Shown one piece after another: positions 27,603-37,716 of a stretch of 64,000 nucleotides of DNA; the stretch's first letter is position 1; each line of letters begins with the position of its first letter. A program made the position numbers and the translations under genes. The notes under the pieces are model-generated. The model searched no databases, was not told the origin of the DNA, and saw nothing but the letters and a program-made list of their open reading frames with translations. The DNA is taken from the NCBI RefSeq assembly GCF_032340315.1, contig NZ_CP135436.1:951501-1015500 (forward strand), given 5' to 3'. Source of the stretch: Streptococcus sp. DTU_2020_1001019_1_SI_AUS_MUR_006 (lineage in GTDB: Bacteria > Bacillota > Bacilli > Lactobacillales > Streptococcaceae).

Positions 27603-28037
27603 TTGGACTACCAACGGATCAATGACTATTTAACATCTATTTTTAATAACGTCCTTGTGATTGAGGAAATGAGTTTGAGAGGTAGTCGTTTCAAGGATAT
27701 CTCCATCAAGGAAATGCACACGATCGATGTGATTGGCAAGTTTCCAGATGTGACTCCAAGTCAAGTGTCCAAAGAGTTGATGGTAACTCTAGGAACCGTG
27801 ACAACTAGCTTAAACAACTTGGAACGAAAAGGTTATATCGAGCGCTTGCGATCAGATCAGGATCGTCGTGTAGTACATCTGCATTTGACAAAGAAAGGTC
27901 GACTTGTACATCGTCTCCATAAACGTTTCCACAAGGCCATGGTCGAAAGAATTATCGAAGGCATGAGCCCAGAGGAAATGGATGTCATGAGTAAAGGTTT
28001 GACCAATCTTTATCAATTTTTGGAGGATTTGAAATAA
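27603..28037 (+). CDS. fabT: MarR-family fatty-acid synthesis repressor FabT
   Basis: 144 residues from the TTG at 27603, after gagggaggg. MarR winged helix-turn-helix: [30 protein letters not shown] is the DNA-binding region. FabT binds long-chain acyl-ACP and represses the fab genes, but not fabM. The stop overlaps the fabH start (TAATG), so repressor and condensing enzyme are coupled. Confidence 0.95.
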   Translation: MDYQRINDYLTSIFNNVLVIEEMSLRGSRFKDISIKEMHTIDVIGKFPDVTPSQVSKELMVTLGTVTTSLNNLERKGYIERLRSDQDRRVVHLHLTKKGRLVHRLHKRFHKAMVERIIEGMSPEEMDVMSKGLTNLYQFLEDLK

Positions 28038-29011
28038 TGGCTTTTGCGAAAATAAGCCAGGTTGCTCATTATGTTCCAGAGCAGATTGTCACAAATGAAG
28101 ATTTGGCTCAGGTTATGGATACGAGTGATGAATGGATTTCAAGTCGAACTGGAATTAAGGAACGTCGCATTTCTAAGACAGAATCAACAGGAGATTTGGC
28201 AACGGCAGTTGCAAAACAACTCCTAGAGAAGTCAGGGATTTCTGCTGAAGAGTTGGATTTTATCATCCTAGCTACGATGACACCTGACTCAATGATGCCT
28301 TCTACTGCAGCACGTGTACAGGCTCGTATTGGTGCTCGTAAGGCCTTTGCATTTGATCTAACTGCTGCTTGTAGTGGTTTCACCTTTGCCCTTTCAACTG
28401 CTGAGAAATTCATATCATCTGGACGATTTGGCAAGGGCTTGGTCATCGGTAGTGAAACTATGTCCAAAACCTTGGACTGGACAGATCGTTCAACAGCTGT
28501 CCTATTTGGAGATGGAGCTGGTGGCGTCTTGTTAGAAGCAAGCGATAATCAACATTTCCTAGCGGAGAGTCTCAATAGCGATGGTTCACGTAGTGAGTGC
28601 TTGACCTATGGGCAGACAGGCTTGACTTCCCCATTTTCAGTTCAAGAAAAGCCAGATGCTTTCTTGAAAATGGATGGACGAGCAGTTTTTGACTTTGCAA
28701 TTCGAGATGTTGCTAAGTCTATCAAAGAGACCATAGAGATGAGTCCTGTATCTGCAGAAGAACTAGACTATCTCCTGCTTCATCAGGCCAATAACCGTAT
28801 CTTGGATAAGATGGCTAGAAAAATCGGTGTAGATCGTGATAAGCTTCCCGCAAATATGACCAAGTATGGAAATACTAGTGCGGCAAGTATTCCGATTTTG
28901 CTTTCAGAGTGTGTAGAAGAAGGGCTAATCCATTTGGATGGTAGCCAAAAAATACTCTTATCAGGCTTCGGTGGAGGTTTGACATGGGGCACACTTGTTG
29001 TTACAATTTAG
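28037..29011 (+). CDS. fabH: Beta-ketoacyl-ACP synthase III
   Basis: 324 residues. Catalytic triad visible: C112 ([11 protein letters not shown]), H249 ([11 protein letters not shown]) and N279 (KYGNTSAAS). It starts fatty-acid synthesis by condensing acetyl-CoA with malonyl-ACP. Overlaps fabT by one base; acpP follows 56 bases later. Confidence 0.97.
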   Translation: MAFAKISQVAHYVPEQIVTNEDLAQVMDTSDEWISSRTGIKERRISKTESTGDLATAVAKQLLEKSGISAEELDFIILATMTPDSMMPSTAARVQARIGARKAFAFDLTAACSGFTFALSTAEKFISSGRFGKGLVIGSETMSKTLDWTDRSTAVLFGDGAGGVLLEASDNQHFLAESLNSDGSRSECLTYGQTGLTSPFSVQEKPDAFLKMDGRAVFDFAIRDVAKSIKETIEMSPVSAEELDYLLLHQANNRILDKMARKIGVDRDKLPANMTKYGNTSAASIPILLSECVEEGLIHLDGSQKILLSGFGGGLTWGTLVVTI

Positions 29012-29067
29012 GTAATTATGTGGTGAACACATTGTTATAAAAACTATTTATTTTAAAGGAGTCTATC

Positions 29068-29292
29068 ATGGCAGTATTTGAAAAAGTACAAGAAATTATC
29101 GTTGAAGAACTTGGAAAAGACGCATCAGAAGTAACGCTTGAATCTACTTTTGATGATTTGGATGCAGATTCATTGGACTTGTTCCAAGTAATCTCTGAAA
29201 TCGAAGATGCTTTTGATATCCAAATCGAAGCAGAAGATGACTTGAAAACAGTTGGCGACTTGGTTGCTTATGTTGAAGAGCAAACAAAATAA
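29068..29292 (+). CDS. acpP: Acyl carrier protein
   Basis: 74 residues, acidic four-helix protein with the phosphopantetheine site S35 in [11 protein letters not shown]. Carries growing acyl chains between the Fab enzymes and is also the partner through which FabT senses acyl chains. The BOX element begins directly after its stop codon. Confidence 0.97.
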   Translation: MAVFEKVQEIIVEELGKDASEVTLESTFDDLDADSLDLFQVISEIEDAFDIQIEAEDDLKTVGDLVAYVEEQTK

Positions 29293-29404
29293 TTTATACT
29301 CTTCAAAAATCAAATTCAAACCACGTCAGCTTCGCCTTGCCGTACTCGAGTACAGCCTTCGGCTAGCTTCCTAGTTTGCTCTTTGATTTTCATTGAGTAT
29401 TAAA
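29293..29404 (+). repeat. BOX-type dispersed repeat between acpP and fabK
   Basis: About 110 bases beginning TTTATACTCTTC and ending CATTGAGTATTAAA, with terminal inverted repeats and the internal words ACCACGTCAGCTTCGCC and CTAGCTTCCTAGTTTGC typical of boxA and boxC. No boxB copies. The central GTACTCGAGTAC is palindromic. BOX elements are small non-autonomous repeats of pneumococcus and relatives. Confidence 0.88.
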
Positions 29405-29451
29405 TAAACGGAGAAGGAGTAGGGAAACCCGCTCCCTCTTGTTCAGGTAAT

Positions 29452-29468
29452 AGTTTGACAGTCAAAGT
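29452..29468 (+). promoter_or_regulatory. FabT operator and -10 region of fabK
   Basis: AGTTTGACAGTCAAAGT, a FabT palindrome whose last base begins the -10 TATAAT (29468-29473). It sits inside a larger 11-base inverted repeat (29445-29455 / 29481-29491). It would drive fabK-accA separately from fabT-acpP. Confidence 0.82.
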
Positions 29469-29513
29469 ATAATGCGGTCGAACTATTACCTAAGCAAGAC
29501 TCATGGAGGCACT

Positions 29514-30488
29514 ATGAAAACACGTATTACAGAATTATTGAATATTAAATATCCTATCCTTCAGGGAGGAATGGCCTGGGTTGCTGATGGTGACCTAGCG
29601 GGTGCTGTTTCAAAGGCAGGTGGTTTGGGTATCATCGGTGGAGGAAATGCTCCCAAGGAAGTGGTTAAGGCCAATATCGATAAGATTAGATCTTTAACAG
29701 ACAAGCCTTTTGGTGTCAACATTATGCTTCTGTCTCCATTTGTTGATGATATTGTTGACCTCGTTATTGAAGAAGGGGTTAAAGTAGTCACAACTGGCGC
29801 AGGAAACCCAAGTAAATACATGGAGCGATTCCATGAAGCGGGAATCACCGTTATTCCAGTAGTTCCTAGTGTTGCATTGGCGAAACGCATGGAAAAAATC
29901 GGTGCGGATGCCGTCATTGCAGAAGGTATGGAAGCAGGTGGACACATTGGTAAACTAACAACTATGACCTTGGTTCGTCAAGTTGCAGCTGCTGTTTCTA
30001 TTCCTGTTATCGCTGCTGGCGGTATTGCAGACGGTGAGGGAGCTGCTGCTGGCTTTATGCTTGGTGCAGAGGCTGTGCAAGTAGGAACTCGTTTTGTAGT
30101 TGCTAAAGAATCAAATGCCCATCCAAACTATAAAGCTAAAATTTTAAAAGCACGTGATATTGATACAACGATTTCGGCACAACATTTTGGACACGCAGTT
30201 CGTGCCATTAAAAACAAATTGACTCGTGATTTCGAGCAAGCTGAAAAAGATGCCTTTAAACAAGAAAATCCAGATTTAGAAATTTTTGAGCAGATGGGCG
30301 CAGGAGCCTTAGCTAAAGCAGTTGTCCATGGGGATGTGGATGGCGGTTCAGTGATGGCCGGCCAGATTGCAGGTTTGGTATCTAAAGAAGAAACTGTTGA
30401 AGAAATCTTAAAAGATATTTACTACGGTGCAGCTGAAAAGATTCAAGCAGAAGCTGCTCGTTGGGCAGGAGTTACAAGAAATGACTAA
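29514..30488 (+). CDS. fabK: Enoyl-ACP reductase II (FMN-dependent)
   Basis: 324 residues from the ATG at 29514, after atggagg. NADH:FMN TIM-barrel of the nitronate monooxygenase/FabK superfamily (YPILQGGMAWV, AEGMEAGGHIG, VIAAGGIADG). Final reduction of the elongation cycle. FabK replaces FabI here, which matters for triclosan/isoniazid-type inhibitors. First gene of the second FabT-controlled unit; overlaps fabD by eight bases. Confidence 0.97.
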   Translation: MKTRITELLNIKYPILQGGMAWVADGDLAGAVSKAGGLGIIGGGNAPKEVVKANIDKIRSLTDKPFGVNIMLLSPFVDDIVDLVIEEGVKVVTTGAGNPSKYMERFHEAGITVIPVVPSVALAKRMEKIGADAVIAEGMEAGGHIGKLTTMTLVRQVAAAVSIPVIAAGGIADGEGAAAGFMLGAEAVQVGTRFVVAKESNAHPNYKAKILKARDIDTTISAQHFGHAVRAIKNKLTRDFEQAEKDAFKQENPDLEIFEQMGAGALAKAVVHGDVDGGSVMAGQIAGLVSKEETVEEILKDIYYGAAEKIQAEAARWAGVTRND

Positions 30489-31401
30489 AACAGCCTTTTT
30501 ATTTGCAGGTCAGGGAGCCCAGTACCTAGGAATGGGTCGCGAGCTATACGACCAATATGCTATCGTCAAGGAAACAATCGACCAAGCTAGCCAAGTATTA
30601 GGCTATGACCTCCGTGACTTGATTGATAATGATGAAATGAACCTAAATCAGACTCGTTACACGCAACCAGCTATTTTGGCTACATCAGTTGCTATTTACC
30701 GACTACTAAAGGAGAAAGGTTACCAGCCTGATATGGTGGCAGGTTTGTCTCTTGGAGAATATTCTGCCCTTGTAGCTAGTGGTGCCTTGGATTTTGAAGA
30801 TGCAGTAGCTCTAGTTGCTAAGCGTGGAGCTTTTATGGAAGAAGCGGCACCTGCGGGATCAGGAAAAATGGTGGCTGTCCTCAATACACCGGTTGAAGTG
30901 ATCGAAAAAGCTTGTCAAGAAGCTTCTCAACTTGGTGTTGTAACTCCAGCCAACTACAATACGCCGAGTCAAATTGTTATTGGTGGGGAGGTAGCTGTAG
31001 TAGATCGTGCAGTTGAACTTTTGCAAGAAGCAGGAGCAAAACGCTTGATTCCGCTCAATGTTTCTGGACCTTTCCATACAGCTTTATTGGAACCCGCTAG
31101 TCAAAAATTAGCTCAAGTCCTTACAGAAGTTGAATTTTCTGACTTTGCTTGTCCACTTGTTGGTAATACAGAAGCAAAGGTTATGGAAAAAGAACGAATT
31201 GCAGAACTCTTGACTCGTCAAGTTAAGGAGCCTGTCCGTTTTTATGAAAGTATTGCAGTCATGCAAGAAGCTGGTGTGAATCGTTTTATCGAGATTGGTC
31301 CTGGGAAGATCTTGTCAGGATTTGTCAAAAAGATTGATAAAACTGCTCAACTGGCTAATGTGGAAGATCAAGCAAGTTTACAAGCACTCTTAGAAAATTA
31401 G
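30481..31401 (+). CDS. fabD: Malonyl-CoA:ACP transacylase
   Basis: 306 residues from the ATG at 30481. Active-site serine S90 in GLSLGEYSAL and histidine near 199 in GPFHTALL. Moves malonyl groups from CoA to ACP. Starts inside the end of fabK. Confidence 0.97.
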   Translation: MTKTAFLFAGQGAQYLGMGRELYDQYAIVKETIDQASQVLGYDLRDLIDNDEMNLNQTRYTQPAILATSVAIYRLLKEKGYQPDMVAGLSLGEYSALVASGALDFEDAVALVAKRGAFMEEAAPAGSGKMVAVLNTPVEVIEKACQEASQLGVVTPANYNTPSQIVIGGEVAVVDRAVELLQEAGAKRLIPLNVSGPFHTALLEPASQKLAQVLTEVEFSDFACPLVGNTEAKVMEKERIAELLTRQVKEPVRFYESIAVMQEAGVNRFIEIGPGKILSGFVKKIDKTAQLANVEDQASLQALLEN

Positions 31402-31433
31402 ACCAAAATGGTAGAAGTTTTGAAAGGAGAAAC

Positions 31434-32168
31434 ATGAAACTAGAACAGAAAAATGTCTTTATTACAGGCTCAAGTCGAGGAATTGGTCTTGCCATTGCCC
31501 ATAAATTTGCCAGCTTGGGAGCCAATGTTGTTTTGAATAGTCGTGGTGAAATCTCCGAGGAACTTCTTGCCGAATTTAAACCATACGGGGTGAAGGTCCT
31601 TGCTATTTCTGGTGACGTTTCTGATTTTGCAGACGCTAAACGTATGGTTGATCAAGCTATTGCAGAGCTGGGTTCAGTAGATGTGTTGGTTAACAATGCA
31701 GGAATTACCCAAGATACCCTTATGCTCAAGATGACAGAAGCGGATTTTGAAAAAGTGCTTAAAGTGAATCTGACTGGTGCCTTTAACATGACACAATCAG
31801 TCTTGAAACCGATGATGAAAGCCAGAGAAGGTGCTATCATTAATATGTCTAGTGTTGTTGGTTTGATGGGAAATATTGGTCAAGCTAACTATGCAGCTTC
31901 TAAGGCTGGTTTAATTGGTTTTACAAAGTCTGTGGCGCGTGAAGTAGCCAATCGCAATATCAGGGTTAATGCTATTGCACCTGGAATGATTGAGTCCGAT
32001 ATGACAGCTGTTCTATCAGAAAAGGTAAAAGATGCCATGCTGGCGCAAATTCCTATGAGACAGTTTGGACAAGCAGAGCAGGTTGCTGATGTGACAGCTT
32101 TTCTCGCTAGCCAAGATTATCTAACAGGACAAGTCATTGCAATTGATGGTGGACTAACCATGCAATAA
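31434..32168 (+). CDS. fabG: 3-oxoacyl-ACP reductase
   Basis: 244 residues, SDR family: TGSSRGIG (near 10), NNAG, catalytic YAASK, and the FabG C-terminus ending IDGGLTMQ. NADPH-dependent reduction of beta-ketoacyl-ACP. In the fab cluster, 32 bases after fabD, with gaaaggag ahead of the ATG. Confidence 0.97.
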   Translation: MKLEQKNVFITGSSRGIGLAIAHKFASLGANVVLNSRGEISEELLAEFKPYGVKVLAISGDVSDFADAKRMVDQAIAELGSVDVLVNNAGITQDTLMLKMTEADFEKVLKVNLTGAFNMTQSVLKPMMKAREGAIINMSSVVGLMGNIGQANYAASKAGLIGFTKSVAREVANRNIRVNAIAPGMIESDMTAVLSEKVKDAMLAQIPMRQFGQAEQVADVTAFLASQDYLTGQVIAIDGGLTMQ

Positions 32169-32190
32169 GAGTTAAAATAGAGGTAGAAGA

Positions 32191-33426
32191 ATGAAACTGA
32201 ATCGAGTAGTAGTGACAGGTTATGGAGTGACATCTCCAATCGGCAACACACCAGAAGAATTTTGGAACAGCTTAAAAACTGGTAAGATTGGAATTGGTGA
32301 AATCACCAAGTTTGATCATAGTGAATTTGCGGTGCATAATGCGGCAGAAATCCAGGATTTTCCTTTTGACAAATATTTTGTAAAAAAAGATACCAACCGT
32401 TTTGATGCTTATTCTTTATATGCACTATATGCAGCACAAGAAGCAGTGAACAATGCTAATCTTGATGTAGAGACTCTTGATAGAGACCGCTTTGGTGTCA
32501 TCGTTGCTTCAGGTATCGGTGGAATCAAGGAAATCGAAGATCAAGTGCTTCGACTTCATGATAAGGGACCAAAACGTGTAAAACCATTGACACTTCCAAA
32601 AGCCTTGCCAAACATGGCATCAGGAAATGTTGCTATGCGTTTTGGAGCAAACGGTGTTTGTAAATCTATCAATACTGCTTGTGCTTCTTCAAATGATGCA
32701 ATTGGGGATGCCTTTCGTTCCATCAAGTTTGGTTACCAAGATGTTATGCTAGTTGGTGGTTCTGAGGCTTCTATCACTCCATTTGCCATTGCAGGTTTCC
32801 AAGCCTTGACAGCTCTTTCAACAACAGAGGATCCAAGTCGTGCCTCTATTCCATTTGACAAAGACCGTAATGGATTTGTCATGGGTGAAGGATCAGGTAT
32901 GTTGGTTCTTGAAAGTTTAGAGCATGCTGAAAAACGCGGTGCAACTATCCTAGCTGAAGTTGTTGGTTACGGAAATACTTGTGACGCCTACCATATGACT
33001 TCACCACATCCAGAAGGTCAAGGAGCTATTAAGGCCATCAAATTAGCCTTGGAAGAAGCTGAGATTTCTCCAGACCAAGTAGCCTATGTCAATGCTCATG
33101 GAACCTCGACTCCTGCCAATGAAAAAGGAGAAAGTGGTGCCATTGTATCTGTTCTAGGTAAGGATGTTCCAGTTTCTTCAACCAAATCCTTCACAGGTCA
33201 TTTGCTGGGAGCAGCAGGGGCTGTTGAAGCCATTGCTACTATTGAAGCTATTCGTCATAGCTATGTTCCAATGACAGCCGGAACGAAAGAATTATCAGAC
33301 TATATCGAAGCGAACGTTATCTATGGACAGGGATTGGAGTGTGGAATTCCATATGCTATCTCAAATACCTTTGGATTTGGTGGGCATAATGCAGTCCTTG
33401 TTTTCAAACGTTGGGAGAATAAGTAA
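32191..33426 (+). CDS. fabF: Beta-ketoacyl-ACP synthase II
   Basis: 411 residues. Catalytic C164 in NTACASSNDA and the two histidines in NAHGTSTP and SFTGHLLGAAG. Elongating condensing enzyme; in streptococci the only long-chain one, also used for the unsaturated branch after FabM. Two bases before accB. Confidence 0.97.
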   Translation: MKLNRVVVTGYGVTSPIGNTPEEFWNSLKTGKIGIGEITKFDHSEFAVHNAAEIQDFPFDKYFVKKDTNRFDAYSLYALYAAQEAVNNANLDVETLDRDRFGVIVASGIGGIKEIEDQVLRLHDKGPKRVKPLTLPKALPNMASGNVAMRFGANGVCKSINTACASSNDAIGDAFRSIKFGYQDVMLVGGSEASITPFAIAGFQALTALSTTEDPSRASIPFDKDRNGFVMGEGSGMLVLESLEHAEKRGATILAEVVGYGNTCDAYHMTSPHPEGQGAIKAIKLALEEAEISPDQVAYVNAHGTSTPANEKGESGAIVSVLGKDVPVSSTKSFTGHLLGAAGAVEAIATIEAIRHSYVPMTAGTKELSDYIEANVIYGQGLECGIPYAISNTFGFGGHNAVLVFKRWENK

Positions 33427-33428
33427 AG

Positions 33429-33869
33429 ATGAATTTAAATGAAATCAAAGACTTGATGGCGCAATTTGACCAGTCAAGCTTGAAAGAATTTTCTTATAAA
33501 AATGGAACGGACGAGTTGGTCTTCAGTAAGAATGAAGCGAAACTTGTTGCAGAAGCAAGTCCAGCACCTCAAGCTCAAACTACACCAGCTGTAGAAGTAG
33601 TTTCAGAATCAAGTGCTAGTGAATCTGTAGCTGAGGGGGACCTTGTAGAAAGTCCACTTGTCGGAGTTGCTTACTTGGCTGCCGGACCAGACAAACCTAA
33701 TTTTGTTTCAGTCGGTGATACTGTTAAAAAAGGCCAAACCTTGGTCATCATCGAAGCCATGAAGATCATGAATGAAATTCCAGCACCTAAAGATGGTGTT
33801 GTAACAGAAATTTTAGTTGAAAATGAAGAAATGGTTGAGTTTGGGAAAGGCTTGGTACGTATCAAATGA
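33429..33869 (+). CDS. accB: Biotin carboxyl carrier protein of acetyl-CoA carboxylase
   Basis: 146 residues. C-terminal biotinyl domain with the biotin lysine K112 in EAMKIMNEI; an Ala/Pro/Glu-rich flexible linker (about 38-75) joins it to the short N-terminal domain. The stop overlaps fabZ (ATGA). Confidence 0.96.
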   Translation: MNLNEIKDLMAQFDQSSLKEFSYKNGTDELVFSKNEAKLVAEASPAPQAQTTPAVEVVSESSASESVAEGDLVESPLVGVAYLAAGPDKPNFVSVGDTVKKGQTLVIIEAMKIMNEIPAPKDGVVTEILVENEEMVEFGKGLVRIK

Positions 33870-34288
33870 TTGATATTCAAGGAATTAAAGAAGCTTTGCC
33901 ACACCGTTATCCCATGCTCTTAGTGGATCGTGTCTTAGAAGTTAGCGAAGATACCATTGTTGCTATTAAAAATGTGACGATTAACGAACCTTTCTTCAAT
34001 GGACACTTTCCAGCTTACCCTGTGATGCCAGGTGTCTTGATCATGGAAGCTTTGGCACAAACAGCAGGTGTTTTGGAATTATCAAAACCTGAAAACAAAG
34101 GGAAGCTTGTCTTATATGCTGGTATGGACAAAGTTAAATTTAAGAAACAAGTTGTTCCTGGTGATCAGCTTGTCATGACAGCAACTTTTGTCAAACGTCG
34201 TGGCACAATCGCCGTAGTAGAAGCGAAGGCAGAAGTAGATGGAAAGCTTGCAGCAAGCGGTACTCTGACCTTTGCTATTGGAAACTAG
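33866..34288 (+). CDS. fabZ: (3R)-hydroxyacyl-ACP dehydratase
   Basis: 140 residues, hot-dog fold. Catalytic H47 ([12 protein letters not shown]) and E61 (LIMEALAQ). Dehydrates hydroxyacyl-ACP to trans-2-enoyl-ACP, the branch point substrate for FabM and FabK. Sits between accB and accC, overlapping accB by four bases. Confidence 0.97.
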   Translation: MIDIQGIKEALPHRYPMLLVDRVLEVSEDTIVAIKNVTINEPFFNGHFPAYPVMPGVLIMEALAQTAGVLELSKPENKGKLVLYAGMDKVKFKKQVVPGDQLVMTATFVKRRGTIAVVEAKAEVDGKLAASGTLTFAIGN

Positions 34289-34299
34289 GGAGGTTTTCC

Positions 34300-35667
34300 A
34301 TGTTTCGTAAGATTTTAATTGCCAATCGTGGTGAAATCGCTGTTCGTATTATTCGTGCGGCACGAGAATTAGGAATTGCAACAGTCGCTGTCTATTCGAC
34401 TGCTGACAAGGAAGCTCTCCACACGCTTTTGGCTGATGAGGCTATCTGTATCGGCCCTGGGAAGGCTACAGAATCTTATCTGAACATCAATGCCATCCTA
34501 TCAGCTGCGGTCTTGACTGAAGCTGAGGCTATTCACCCTGGATTTGGATTTTTAAGTGAAAATTCTAAATTTGCAACCATGTGTGAAGAAGTCGGTATTA
34601 AATTTATCGGCCCGTCAGCTCGTGTCATGGATGTCATGGGTGATAAAATTAACGCCCGTGCTCAAATGATTAAGGCCAATGTGCCCGTCATTCCAGGGTC
34701 AGATGGAGAAGTCTATAATGCTGAAGAGGCTCTTGCTATTGCTGAAAAGATTGGTTATCCAGTCATGCTTAAGGCATCAGCTGGAGGTGGTGGTAAAGGG
34801 ATTCGTAAGGTTGAAAAGGCAGAAGATCTTGTATCAGCCTTTGAAACAGCCTCTAGTGAAGCTAAGGCTAACTTTGGCAATGGGGCCATGTATCTTGAAC
34901 GTGTCATTTATCCTGCCCGCCACATTGAAGTACAGATTCTTGCTGATCAAATGGGACATGTTATTCACCTAGGTGAACGTGACTGTTCGCTGCAGCGAAA
35001 TAACCAAAAGGTTTTGGAAGAAAGTCCTTCTATTGCTATCGGGAAAACACTTCGGAATGAAATTGGTGCAGCGGCAGTTCGTGCAGCGGAATCTGTTGGT
35101 TACGAGAATGCTGGTACCATTGAATTCCTACTAGATGAAGCAAGTGGTAAATTCTACTTTATGGAGATGAATACGCGTGTCCAAGTAGAACATCCAGTCA
35201 CAGAATTTGTTTCTGGTGTGGATATTGTCAAGGAACAAATCCGTATCGCAGCGGGTCAACCTTTGACCTTGAAACAAGAAGACATTGTTCTAAAAGGGCA
35301 TGCTATTGAGTGTCGTATCAACGCAGAAAACCCAGCCTTTAATTTTGCACCAAGTCCAGGTAAGATTACCAATCTTTATCTACCAAGTGGTGGTGTGGGC
35401 TTGCGTGTGGATTCAGCAGTCTATCCAGGTTATACCATTCCGCCATACTATGATAGTATGATTGCTAAAATTATTGTTCATGGCGAAAATCGTTTTGATG
35501 CTCTCATGAAAATGCAACGAGCTCTTTATGAACTCGAAATTGAAGGGGTTGTCACCAATGCTGATTTTCAACTTGATCTAATTTCAGATCGTCGCGTGAT
35601 AGCAGGGGACTACGATACTTCATTCTTGATGGAAACTTTCTTACCACACTATCAAGAAAAAGAATAA
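34300..35667 (+). CDS. accC: Biotin carboxylase subunit of acetyl-CoA carboxylase
   Basis: 455 residues, ATP-grasp enzyme: the glycine-rich loop KASAGGGGKGIR (near 160) and EMNTRVQVEHPVTE near 288. Carboxylates the biotin on AccB. Ribosome binding site gggagg. Continues the fab/acc transcript. Confidence 0.97.
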   Translation: MFRKILIANRGEIAVRIIRAARELGIATVAVYSTADKEALHTLLADEAICIGPGKATESYLNINAILSAAVLTEAEAIHPGFGFLSENSKFATMCEEVGIKFIGPSARVMDVMGDKINARAQMIKANVPVIPGSDGEVYNAEEALAIAEKIGYPVMLKASAGGGGKGIRKVEKAEDLVSAFETASSEAKANFGNGAMYLERVIYPARHIEVQILADQMGHVIHLGERDCSLQRNNQKVLEESPSIAIGKTLRNEIGAAAVRAAESVGYENAGTIEFLLDEASGKFYFMEMNTRVQVEHPVTEFVSGVDIVKEQIRIAAGQPLTLKQEDIVLKGHAIECRINAENPAFNFAPSPGKITNLYLPSGGVGLRVDSAVYPGYTIPPYYDSMIAKIIVHGENRFDALMKMQRALYELEIEGVVTNADFQLDLISDRRVIAGDYDTSFLMETFLPHYQEKE

Positions 35668-35701
35668 TGTAAAAAGACTATGAGACCGAAAAGGGGGATA
35701 T

Positions 35702-36565
35702 ATGGCTCTATTTAGTAAAAAAGATAAATATATTCGAATCAATCCCAATCGTTCGACTGTAAATCAACCTCAGATCAAGCCAGAGGTTCCAGATGAGCTC
35801 TTCTCCCAATGTCCAGGTTGCAAATATACAATTTACCAAAAGGACTTGGGGAGTGAGCGGATATGCCCTCACTGTGGCTATACCTTCCGTATTTCAGCTC
35901 AAGAGCGTTTAGCTTTAACCATTGATATGGGGACGTTTTTGGAAATGTTTAAAGGGATTGAGACTCAGGATCCTTTGAATTTTCCAGGCTATCGTAAAAA
36001 GTTGACCTTGATGCGTGAAAAGACAGGTCTTGATGAGGCTGTTGTGACAGGAACAGCTTTGATTAAGGGAGAGAAGGTTGCCCTTGGCATCATGGATTCT
36101 AACTTTATCATGGCATCCATGGGGACAGTTGTTGGTGAAAAAATTACTCGCTTATTCGAATTTGCCACAGATGAGAAATTGCCAGTCGTCTTGTTTACGG
36201 CTTCTGGTGGTGCCCGTATGCAAGAAGGAATCATGAGTTTGATGCAGATGGCTAAAATCTCTGCAGCTGTTAAACGCCATTCCAATGCAGGTCTCTTTTA
36301 TCTGACAATCCTTACGGATCCAACAACTGGAGGTGTTACAGCTTCCTTTGCTATGGAAGGGGATATCATCTTAGCGGAACCTCAAAGTCTTGTTGGTTTT
36401 GCTGGACGCCGTGTGATTGAAAATACGGTAAGGGAAGACTTACCAGAGGATTTCCAGAAGGCAGAGTTTCTTCTAGAGCATGGCTTTGTAGATGCAATTG
36501 TAAAACGGCGAGAATTGCCAGATATGATTGCTCGATTAGTAAGGTTGCATAAGGGGAATTGTTGA
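35702..36565 (+). CDS. accD: Acetyl-CoA carboxylase carboxyltransferase subunit beta
   Basis: 287 residues with the N-terminal zinc ribbon C37-x2-C40 ... C55-x2-C58 (CPGC, CPHC) and a crotonase-like carboxyltransferase domain ([23 protein letters not shown]). Forms the alpha2beta2 transferase with AccA. The stop overlaps the accA start (TGATG). Confidence 0.97.
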   Translation: MALFSKKDKYIRINPNRSTVNQPQIKPEVPDELFSQCPGCKYTIYQKDLGSERICPHCGYTFRISAQERLALTIDMGTFLEMFKGIETQDPLNFPGYRKKLTLMREKTGLDEAVVTGTALIKGEKVALGIMDSNFIMASMGTVVGEKITRLFEFATDEKLPVVLFTASGGARMQEGIMSLMQMAKISAAVKRHSNAGLFYLTILTDPTTGGVTASFAMEGDIILAEPQSLVGFAGRRVIENTVREDLPEDFQKAEFLLEHGFVDAIVKRRELPDMIARLVRLHKGNC

Positions 36566-37332
36566 TGAATATAGCGAAAATCGTTAGAGAAGCACGTGAA
36601 CAAACTCGACTAACAGCCTTAGATTTTGCGACAGGAATATTTGATGACTTTATAGAGCTACATGGTGATCGCTCTTTCAGAGATGATGGTGCTGTGGTTG
36701 GTGGTATCGGATGGTTGGGAGACCAAGCAGTAACTGTAGTTGGAATCCAAAAAGGTAAAAGTTTACAAGATAATCTTAACCGCAACTTTGGTCAACCCCA
36801 TCCAGAAGGTTATCGCAAAGCCCTTCGTTTGATGAAGCAAGCTGAAAAATTTGGCCGGCCAGTTGTAACTTTTATCAACACTGCGGGAGCCTATCCTGGT
36901 GTAGGAGCAGAAGAACGGGGTCAAGGTGAAGCTATTGCCCGTAACCTCTTTGAAATGAGTGATTTAAAAGTTCCCATCATTGCGATTATTATCGGTGAAG
37001 GTGGATCTGGTGGTGCCCTTGCCCTTGCTGTAGCAGACCGTGTTTGGATGCTTGAAAATTCCATCTATGCCGTACTGAGTCCTGAAGGATTTGCTTCTAT
37101 CTTATGGAAAGATGGAACTCGTGCCATGGAAGCAGCTGAGTTGATGAAAATCACCTCGTATGAGTTGTTGGATATGCAAGTTGTAGATAAGGTCATTTCT
37201 GAAGTTGGTCTTTCAAGCAAAGATTTAATCAAGCAAGTGAAGGAACAACTCCAAGCAGAACTTGATGAACTTGGTAAACTTCCGCTAGATCAACTCATTG
37301 AAGAACGTTATCAACGCTTTAGAAAGTATTAA
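36565..37332 (+). CDS. accA: Acetyl-CoA carboxylase carboxyltransferase subunit alpha
   Basis: 255 residues from the ATG at 36565; the preceding in-frame TTGs lie inside accD. Shorter than the enterobacterial protein, as usual in streptococci. Motifs [17 protein letters not shown] and [17 protein letters not shown]. Last gene of the cluster; a strong terminator follows. Confidence 0.97.
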   Translation: MNIAKIVREAREQTRLTALDFATGIFDDFIELHGDRSFRDDGAVVGGIGWLGDQAVTVVGIQKGKSLQDNLNRNFGQPHPEGYRKALRLMKQAEKFGRPVVTFINTAGAYPGVGAEERGQGEAIARNLFEMSDLKVPIIAIIIGEGGSGGALALAVADRVWMLENSIYAVLSPEGFASILWKDGTRAMEAAELMKITSYELLDMQVVDKVISEVGLSSKDLIKQVKEQLQAELDELGKLPLDQLIEERYQRFRKY

Positions 37333-37336
37333 AAAG

Positions 37337-37369
37337 AAAGCTAGAACTAAAAACGGTTCTAGCTTTTTG
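37337..37369 (+). terminator. Terminator of the fab/acc cluster
   Basis: AAAGCTAGAAC pairs with GTTCTAGCTTT, then TT. Clean rho-independent form. Confidence 0.9.
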
Positions 37370-37496
37370 GTTTCTCTCAAAAATTCATTTCAGGATTAAT
37401 AATTGATAGTTGAGGAAATGGAACTGAGGGGCGTTTAAAAAAGATGTATATTTTATAATAAGGAATGATAATCTATAAGTGCTACAGAGAATAGAT

Positions 37497-37605
37497 TAAT
37501 ACTCAATGAAAATCAAAGAGCAAACTAGGAAGCTAGCCGAAGGCTGTACTTGAGTACGGCAAGGTGAAGCTGACGTGGTTTGAATTTGATTTTCGAAGAG
37601 TATAA
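37497..37605 (-). repeat. BOX-type dispersed repeat, opposite orientation
   Basis: The reverse complement of this stretch matches the BOX at 29293-29404 closely along its whole length (GAGTATAA and TTAATACTC ends; ACCACGTCAGCTTCACC; CTAGCTTCCTAGTTTGC). It occupies the middle of the 384-base gap between accA and the CPBP gene. The rest of that gap is AT-rich with nothing I recognise. Confidence 0.88.
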
Positions 37606-37716
37606 GTTTTTATAGATTTTATGCTGTGCTAGGTCAGTATATAACTGATAAACTGAATAGGGAGTTGTTAATTTTTCCCTCCATCAAGGTAATTTTAATT
37701 TTTTTAAGGAATGAGT

